The notes beneath the pieces were generated by a model. The model searched no databases. It was not told where the DNA came from and worked only from the letters and a program-made list of their open reading frames with translations. The position numbers and the translations under genes were made by a program. This document shows, piece by piece, positions 22,567 through 26,354 of a stretch of DNA of 26,354 nucleotides; the stretch's first letter is position 1; each line of letters opens with the position of its first letter. Source of the DNA: RGIG2041 sp045537695 (GTDB lineage Bacteria; Bacillota; Clostridia; UBA1381; UMGS1253); assembly GCA_045537695.1 (NCBI GenBank), contig JAZSQB010000047.1, forward strand, positions 1-26,354. The letters run 5' to 3'.

Positions 22567-22595
22567 ATTATAACCCAAGAAATGGTACAAAGCAA
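22567..22595 (-). promoter_or_regulatory. Promoter of nrdR
   Basis: On the minus strand TTGCTT (22590-22595), a 17-base spacer and a perfect TATAAT (22567-22572). It begins two bases after the stop codon of the CHR gene, leaving no room for a terminator of that operon. Confidence 0.7.
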
Positions 22596-22596
22596 G

Positions 22597-23172
22597 TTAC
22601 AATTTAAATACAATGCCGACAACTGCCGCAAAAGCGACAAATGCAATCGGGTGCAGCTTTTTGACCTTCGGCACATAGTTTGTCAAAGCAAAAATTGCCA
22701 GCGACAATATAAGCGCGCCCGGCGAGATTAAATCCATGATTTTTCCCGTTTCCGCAAACAAATCCCTGTTTAAAAGCACCGCATCCAAAACGCCGATACC
22801 CGCTGCCGCAATAAGGCCCGTCGATGCGGGGCGCAGTCCGTAAAATGCGGCATTGACATACTTATTATTCCCAAACGCCTTCAGAAATTGCGCAATAATC
22901 AAAATCACGATAATGCTTGGCGTAATGAGGCCGAGCGTTGCCAAAACCGCACCGCCGACGCCCGCCGTTTCAAAGCCGACATACGTTGCCATATTCACGC
23001 CGATCGGACCCGGCGTCGATTCCGACACCGCAATCATATCAATCAACTGCGCGCGCGTAAACCAACCGAATTTGTCTGCCATTTCGTATAAAAACGGCAA
23101 GGTCGCCATGCCGCCGCCGACAGCGAAAAGACCGGTTTTAAAAAATTCCCAGAACAGCTGTAAATAAATCAT
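22597..23172 (-). CDS. CHR (chromate-type) transporter, second short subunit
   Basis: A 191-residue integral membrane protein of the CHR family. Signatures are FFKTGLFAVGGGMATLPFL (near 10-28) and SESTPGPIGVNMATYVG (near 55-71), followed by about five hydrophobic segments. Its start overlaps the stop of the upstream CHR gene as ATGA, so the two subunits are probably made in fixed ratio. Short CHR proteins normally work as pairs of opposite topology. The family is named for chromate export, but many members in anaerobes have no proven substrate. The ribosome binding site is weak (GAAGGTGAA). Confidence 0.88.
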   Translation of the reverse strand: MIYLQLFWEFFKTGLFAVGGGMATLPFLYEMADKFGWFTRAQLIDMIAVSESTPGPIGVNMATYVGFETAGVGGAVLATLGLITPSIIVILIIAQFLKAFGNNKYVNAAFYGLRPASTGLIAAAGIGVLDAVLLNRDLFAETGKIMDLISPGALILSLAIFALTNYVPKVKKLHPIAFVAFAAVVGIVFKL

Positions 23173-23711
23173 TTCACCTTCGCCCCCCAAACCTGTAAAA
23201 TGATGCCGGCAACCCCGGCCGCCAATACATACAGAATCGGCGAAAGGTCGAAAAACAAAGATGCCAGAAATACGAGCGCGAAAATAACGAGTCCCCACTT
23301 ATCCTTGACCGCACTTTTCCACAGCTTGCGCACCGCATTGAAAATAAATACGCAAACGCACGCGCGAATGCCGGCAAAAGCGTGCTTCACAAGAGCTAAG
23401 TCGGCAAAGTTTTGAATAAATGCCGCAATCAGCGCAATGATGACCACACTCGGAAATACAACACCGAGTGTTGCCGCGATGCCGCCGGCAATACCGGCAA
23501 GCTTTTTGCCGATGAAGGTGCCGACATTTACGGCAATCACGCCCGGCGTACACTGACCGATGGCAAAATAGTCCATAATCTCTTCATTGGTCGCCCACTT
23601 GTGCTTTTCAACGACCTCCGCCTGCAGCATCGGCAGCATCGCATAGCCGCCGCCAAAGGTGCAAACGCCGATGCGCGCAAATGACCAGAACAGTTCCCAC
23701 AATTGTTTCAT
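23169..23711 (-). CDS. CHR (chromate-type) transporter, first short subunit
   Basis: A 180-residue short CHR protein with FWSFARIGVCTFGGGYAMLPML (about 9-30) and AIGQCTPGVIAVNVGTFIG (about 50-68), then LGVVFPSVVIIALIAAFI and two C-terminal hydrophobic segments. It pairs with the next gene through a four-base ATGA overlap. AGGAGG lies seven to eight bases before the ATG. It follows the ABM-fold gene by 23 bases. Whether it moves chromate, sulfate or another anion cannot be told from the sequence. Confidence 0.88.
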   Translation of the reverse strand: MKQLWELFWSFARIGVCTFGGGYAMLPMLQAEVVEKHKWATNEEIMDYFAIGQCTPGVIAVNVGTFIGKKLAGIAGGIAATLGVVFPSVVIIALIAAFIQNFADLALVKHAFAGIRACVCVFIFNAVRKLWKSAVKDKWGLVIFALVFLASLFFDLSPILYVLAAGVAGIILQVWGAKVK

Positions 23712-23734
23712 GTTGTTCCTCCTGTCGATGGAAT

Positions 23735-24022
23735 TTATTTCAGTTCAAACTCGCCAAGCTTCGTATCCAATACAAACTCCGGCTTTAGCTCGCGCTGGCG
23801 CGCCATGTGCGGCTGTTCGATATGAATTTCCTGATGTCTTTTGCTCTCCCATGCCTCAATCAAGAGAATTTCGTCTGCATCCTTTTCGGAAAAGTAGTAG
23901 TCGTAGCGAATACACCCGTCCTCCCTGCGTACGGCATCCACAATGCCCTCTGCCTGCAGTGTTTTGATATATTCTTCCCTTTTTCCGGACACACATTTAA
24001 ATACTACATAAATCGTATACAT
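23735..24022 (-). CDS. Antibiotic biosynthesis monooxygenase (ABM) fold protein
   Basis: A 95-residue protein resembling small ABM-fold (dimeric alpha/beta barrel) enzymes: it starts MYTIYVVFKCVSGKREEYI, then has EDGCIRYDYYFSEKD and LIEAWESKRHQEIHIEQPHM, the typical W-E-S and H-x3-P pattern of putative quinol monooxygenases. Those enzymes need no cofactor and act on quinols or aromatic compounds, but the substrate here is unknown. The start is uncertain: ATG at 24022 gives a normal N-terminus but has no good ribosome binding site, while TTG at 24046 would overlap the hydrolase stop (TTGA). Confidence 0.8.
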   Translation of the reverse strand: MYTIYVVFKCVSGKREEYIKTLQAEGIVDAVRREDGCIRYDYYFSEKDADEILLIEAWESKRHQEIHIEQPHMARQRELKPEFVLDTKLGEFELK

Positions 24023-24042
24023 GATTCTATGTTTTTCTATCC

Positions 24043-24795
24043 TCAACCGGTGACCGCCGCTTTTTGGGCTTTGTCATACTGCGACATAAACCAATACATC
24101 GCCGTTTCCATATCCATCTCGTGTCCGCCGTCGAAAATATCTAAAAACACACGTGACGTCGGGTGATTCTGCATAAGATAATCGTATAGCTCCAAGCTGT
24201 GCGACACGGGCACAACCGGGTCATACTTGCCGTGGAAAATCTTTAAATTGCTTTTCGCAATCACGTCTGCATATGTGATTGGCGAGCGCTTTTTCATCTC
24301 TTCCGTATCATTGCTGCAGCAAGCAAGCACATGGTCGTGATAAGACTCCTTTTGCGCCGCCCACTTTTCCAGATTCGTAATCGGCACATAAGCGCCGATG
24401 GCTTTAAACGTTTCCGGGCAAAAGCCTGCCATCATCAGCGCCATATGACCGCCACCGCTTGCGCCCAGCAAAAACACATTGTCTCGGTCCACGTTTTCAT
24501 GCGCTAAAATGTAGTCCACGGCATCCTTGATGTCCTGCTTTGCAAGCAAGGATGCGCACGCCTGTGTGCAGTTTGGATTGTCGACCCGATTTTTGCCGCG
24601 AAATTCCGGCAGCAATAAATTAAAGCCATACTTTTCCGCATACGGTACCATCACCTTCACCTGATTGAATCGGTTGTGACTCCACGTGTGCAGCCCGACC
24701 AGCAGCGGGCGCTTCTCCTCTGCCGCCTTATAAAACAGCGACGGCTGCATCGAATGGTCGATGGTAGATTCAATATAAATTTCTGTTTGTTCCAT
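24043..24795 (-). CDS. Alpha/beta hydrolase, prolyl oligopeptidase-like
   Basis: A 250-residue alpha/beta hydrolase. The nucleophile elbow GASGGG (111-116) gives Ser113; Asp192 in GKYDPVVP and His225 in DGGHEMD complete the triad. An oxyanion-type region LLVGLHTWSHN precedes it. It looks like the dienelactone hydrolase/prolyl oligopeptidase group, with no signal peptide, so a cytosolic esterase or peptidase. The start at 24795 has GGAGGG seven bases upstream; a longer reading to 24876 adds an unconserved N-terminus. It is first of a four-gene minus-strand cluster with ABM and the CHR pair. The physiological substrate is unknown. Confidence 0.87.
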   Translation of the reverse strand: MEQTEIYIESTIDHSMQPSLFYKAAEEKRPLLVGLHTWSHNRFNQVKVMVPYAEKYGFNLLLPEFRGKNRVDNPNCTQACASLLAKQDIKDAVDYILAHENVDRDNVFLLGASGGGHMALMMAGFCPETFKAIGAYVPITNLEKWAAQKESYHDHVLACCSNDTEEMKKRSPITYADVIAKSNLKIFHGKYDPVVPVSHSLELYDYLMQNHPTSRVFLDIFDGGHEMDMETAMYWFMSQYDKAQKAAVTG

Positions 24796-24874
24796 ATTCT
24801 TTCCCTCCGTTAATTTTTCTGTCTGATATATAAAAACAGCATATAAACTTTGCATCATCGAAATGTAGCTTATC

Positions 24875-25045
24875 AAAGCTTCCCCTCAAAGGGAAGCTGT
24901 CACGATTGACTGAAGAGGTGTTGTAGGGTTCGGCGGTTTCCGACGAACCGTTATTGTATATTTGCAAAGCATCCTAAAGGCTGTTCCCTACATTTCCACC
25001 TCATCCACCGCAAGCGGTCCCCCTTCCCCTCAAGGGGAAGGCTTT
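24875..25045. repeat. Inverted pair of related palindromic repeats (MITE-like)
   Basis: The 366-base gene-free stretch 24796-25161 contains two divergent copies of one repeat in opposite orientation. Left arm (24875-24928): AAAGC, hairpin AGCTTCCC/GGGAAGCT (24877-24884/24891-24898), GTCACGATTGACTGAAGAGGTG, TTGTAGGG. Right arm, read on the minus strand from about 25045: AAAGCC, hairpin CCTTCCCC/GGGGAAGG, ACCGCTTGCGGT, GGATGAGGTGG, AAATGTAGGG. Both run hairpin, short stem, GA.GAGGTG, TGTAGGG. Between them lies a GGTTCG/CGAACC hairpin (24927-24932/24944-24949). It has no open frame. Bases 25105-25122 repeat ATTCCAACC twice, outside the pair. Confidence 0.65.
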
Positions 25046-25126
25046 ATTTTTTCGCCATTTTCGACATCCTTACTAAGTTCGTATCAAGTCAAGACTAAAA
25101 ACCAATTCCAACCATTCCAACCAACT

Positions 25127-25153
25127 CAAGAGCCGGCAGATTGCCGACTCTTG
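25127..25153 (-). terminator. Hairpin downstream of the HIT gene
   Basis: On the minus strand CAAGAGTCGGCA pairs with TGCCGGCTCTTG (one G-U pair, three-base loop). The RNA fits better on this strand than on the plus strand. It lies nine bases after the HIT stop but has no T-tract, so it may act as an mRNA 3' stabiliser or a weak terminator. Confidence 0.5.
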
Positions 25154-25161
25154 ACATACTT

Positions 25162-25506
25162 TTATACCAATTTCTCGCCTAAATCCTTACCGCCGAGCAG
25201 ATGGAAATGCAGATGCATTACGGTCTGACCGCCGTTTTTGCCGCAGTTGTTGATAATGCGGTAGCCATCGTCCTTCACGCCAACCAAAGCCGCAATTTCG
25301 CCCACTTTGGCAAAAATGTGCGCTACTACACCGCTGTTTTCTGCCGTGATTGCATTTGCGCTATCCAAATGCTGCTTCGGAATAATCAGCACGTGCTCCG
25401 GCGCTTGCGGATGGATGTCCGAAAACGCATAAATCAACTCATCTTCATAGACTTTCTTCGACGGAATATCACCTGCGATAATTTTACAGAAAATACAATC
25501 GTTCAT
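25162..25506 (-). CDS. HIT family protein (histidine triad nucleotide-binding)
   Basis: A 114-residue histidine triad protein, of the HinT-like type that hydrolyses adenosine phosphoramidates and similar nucleotide conjugates. The N-terminal CIFCKIIAGDIP is the usual start, and the active-site triad is HLHFHLLGG (98-106, with H98, H100 and H102). Length and composition match the bacterial single-domain group. GGAGGAAGAGAA precedes the ATG. It follows alaS by 14 bases, so it is probably its operon partner. In vivo substrates of these proteins are poorly known. Confidence 0.94.
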   Translation of the reverse strand: MNDCIFCKIIAGDIPSKKVYEDELIYAFSDIHPQAPEHVLIIPKQHLDSANAITAENSGVVAHIFAKVGEIAALVGVKDDGYRIINNCGKNGGQTVMHLHFHLLGGKDLGEKLV

Positions 25507-25520
25507 TTCTCTTCCTCCGA

Positions 25521-26354
25521 TTATTTAATCTGTGCAGCCAGTATGATTTCTGCAGCCTTGAGTGCATCCGCAATCTTGGACACGTCCTTACCGCCTGCCT
25601 GCGCGCTGTCCGGCTTACCGCCGCCACCGCCGCCGCAGGTCTTGGCTACTTCACGGATGATGTTACCGGCATGTGCGCCCATTGCAACTGCATCCGCCGT
25701 TGCCATACATACGATGTTCACCTTCTCATCCGCTGCAGAAGCAAGCACGATGACCGCACAATCTACCTTTTGCTTTAAGTTATCGCCTGCGTTACGCAGT
25801 GCGTTCATATCAAGGCCGTCACCGAGGCGGCTTGCAAGCAGCTTCACACCGTTTACATCCAGTGCGCCGTCTAACAATTCGCCGAGCGACGCATTTGCCA
25901 TCTTGCTCTTGAGACTCTCAAGCTCGCGCTTTAAGTTCTTGTTTTCTTCCACAACGGCTGCAGCCTTTGCTTCCACTTCGTGCACGCTGCTCTTGATGGC
26001 ATCTGCCACATTTGCAATCGTCTGCTTTGCGCTACTCAGCTGTGCGAGCACACCTGCCCCCGTTACGGCTTCAATTCTTCGTACGCCGGCAGCAACACCG
26101 TTTTCGGAAATAATCTTAAACAGACCTGCCTGCGCGGTGTTTGTCAGATGCGTACCGCCGCAGAACTCTACGGAATAATCGCCCATGGATACAACGCGTA
26201 CGGTTTCACCGTACTTTTCGCCAAACTGTGCTGTTGCGCCGAGCTTCTTTGCTTCTTCAATATTGAGTTCCTGCACGGTAATATCCATTGCGTCTAAAAT
26301 GGCTTCATTTACCTTTGCTTCTACCGCCTTGATTTCCTCGGCTGTCATCGCTTC
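25521..26354 (-). CDS. alaS: Alanyl-tRNA synthetase (C-terminal part)
   Basis: The last 277 residues of AlaS; the gene continues beyond the right edge. Visible features are the editing domain end (EFGEKYGETVRVV-like region, then VEFCGGTHLTNT with the CxxxH zinc ligands that remove mischarged Ser/Gly), a helical coiled region (about KQTIANVADAIKSSVHEVEAKAAAV), and the C-Ala/DHHA1 domain with the glycine-rich CGGGGGGKPDSAQAGG. It terminates in AAEIILAAQIK. The apparent start codon within the window is not the true start, since the frame is open to the edge. Confidence 0.95.
   Translation of the reverse strand, partial: EAMTAEEIKAVEAKVNEAILDAMDITVQELNIEEAKKLGATAQFGEKYGETVRVVSMGDYSVEFCGGTHLTNTAQAGLFKIISENGVAAGVRRIEAVTGAGVLAQLSSAKQTIANVADAIKSSVHEVEAKAAAVVEENKNLKRELESLKSKMANASLGELLDGALDVNGVKLLASRLGDGLDMNALRNAGDNLKQKVDCAVIVLASAADEKVNIVCMATADAVAMGAHAGNIIREVAKTCGGGGGGKPDSAQAGGKDVSKIADALKAAEIILAAQIK

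Noticed and set aside
22597..23711. Firm label as chromate resistance
   Set aside because: CHR family membership is clear, but no substrate can be read from sequence and no chromate reductase or regulator is nearby.
25201..26178. Plus-strand 325-codon open frame
   Set aside because: It lies opposite alaS and HIT, both clear conserved genes; composition is low-complexity Ser/Pro/Ala and there is no ribosome binding site or recognisable domain.

Overview
The window looks like chromosomal DNA of a spore-forming member of the Clostridia (Bacillota). Evidence: gene content and order (rpmG-secE-nusG-rplK-rplA then rplJ-rplL; gpsA-plsY-der beside a DUF512 radical SAM gene; prmC beside DUF1385; yceD-rpmF), two sporulation-type proteins (YunB and YlmC/YmxH families), strong AGGAGG ribosome binding sites, and ordinary sigma-A type promoters. 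The species cannot be named from the sequence alone. Nearly everything is core housekeeping. I see no CRISPR array, prophage, transposase, toxin-antitoxin pair or defence cassette.

Layout. 1-458: 3' part of an RsuA-type pseudouridine synthase gene. 513-601: tRNA-Leu(UAA) with its own promoter and terminator. 825-1523 (-): radC. 1646-5375 (+): a translation/secretion block (L33, SecE, NusG, L11, L1), followed by an L10-type leader and L10-L7/L12. 5323-5915: gene-free, with dispersed repeats. 5916-11687 (-): gpsA, plsY, der, a DUF512 radical SAM gene and an orphan rhamnulokinase gene. 11775-14347 (-): yunB, prmC, DUF1385. 14348-14823: gene-free, with a second copy of the dispersed repeat. 14824-15548 (-): rpmF and yceD. 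15842-18423 (-): rlmH, a YycJ-like MBL hydrolase and murA. 18623-21127 (+): rnr and a YlmC/YmxH gene. 21195-22522 (-): PHP phosphoesterase and nrdR. 22597-24795 (-): alpha/beta hydrolase, ABM-fold protein and a split chromate-type (CHR) transporter pair. 24796-25161: a pair of inverted repeats. 25162-26354 (-): HIT protein and the 3' part of alaS.

The most interesting signal is regulatory. The spacers before rplK and before rplA each contain the same RNA architecture: GUGG, GA, an 8-bp stem, a 7-nt purine-ended strand, CCAC. The two 8-bp stems have unrelated sequences. This resembles the L1-binding base of the 23S rRNA L1 stalk, so the operon appears to carry two L1 feedback sites, one per cistron. 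A separate L10-type leader with an intrinsic terminator precedes rplJ-rplL. Secondary points of interest are a composite intergenic repeat present twice, a MITE-like inverted pair, a four-gene hydrolase/ABM/CHR operon, and terminators that overlap stop codons.
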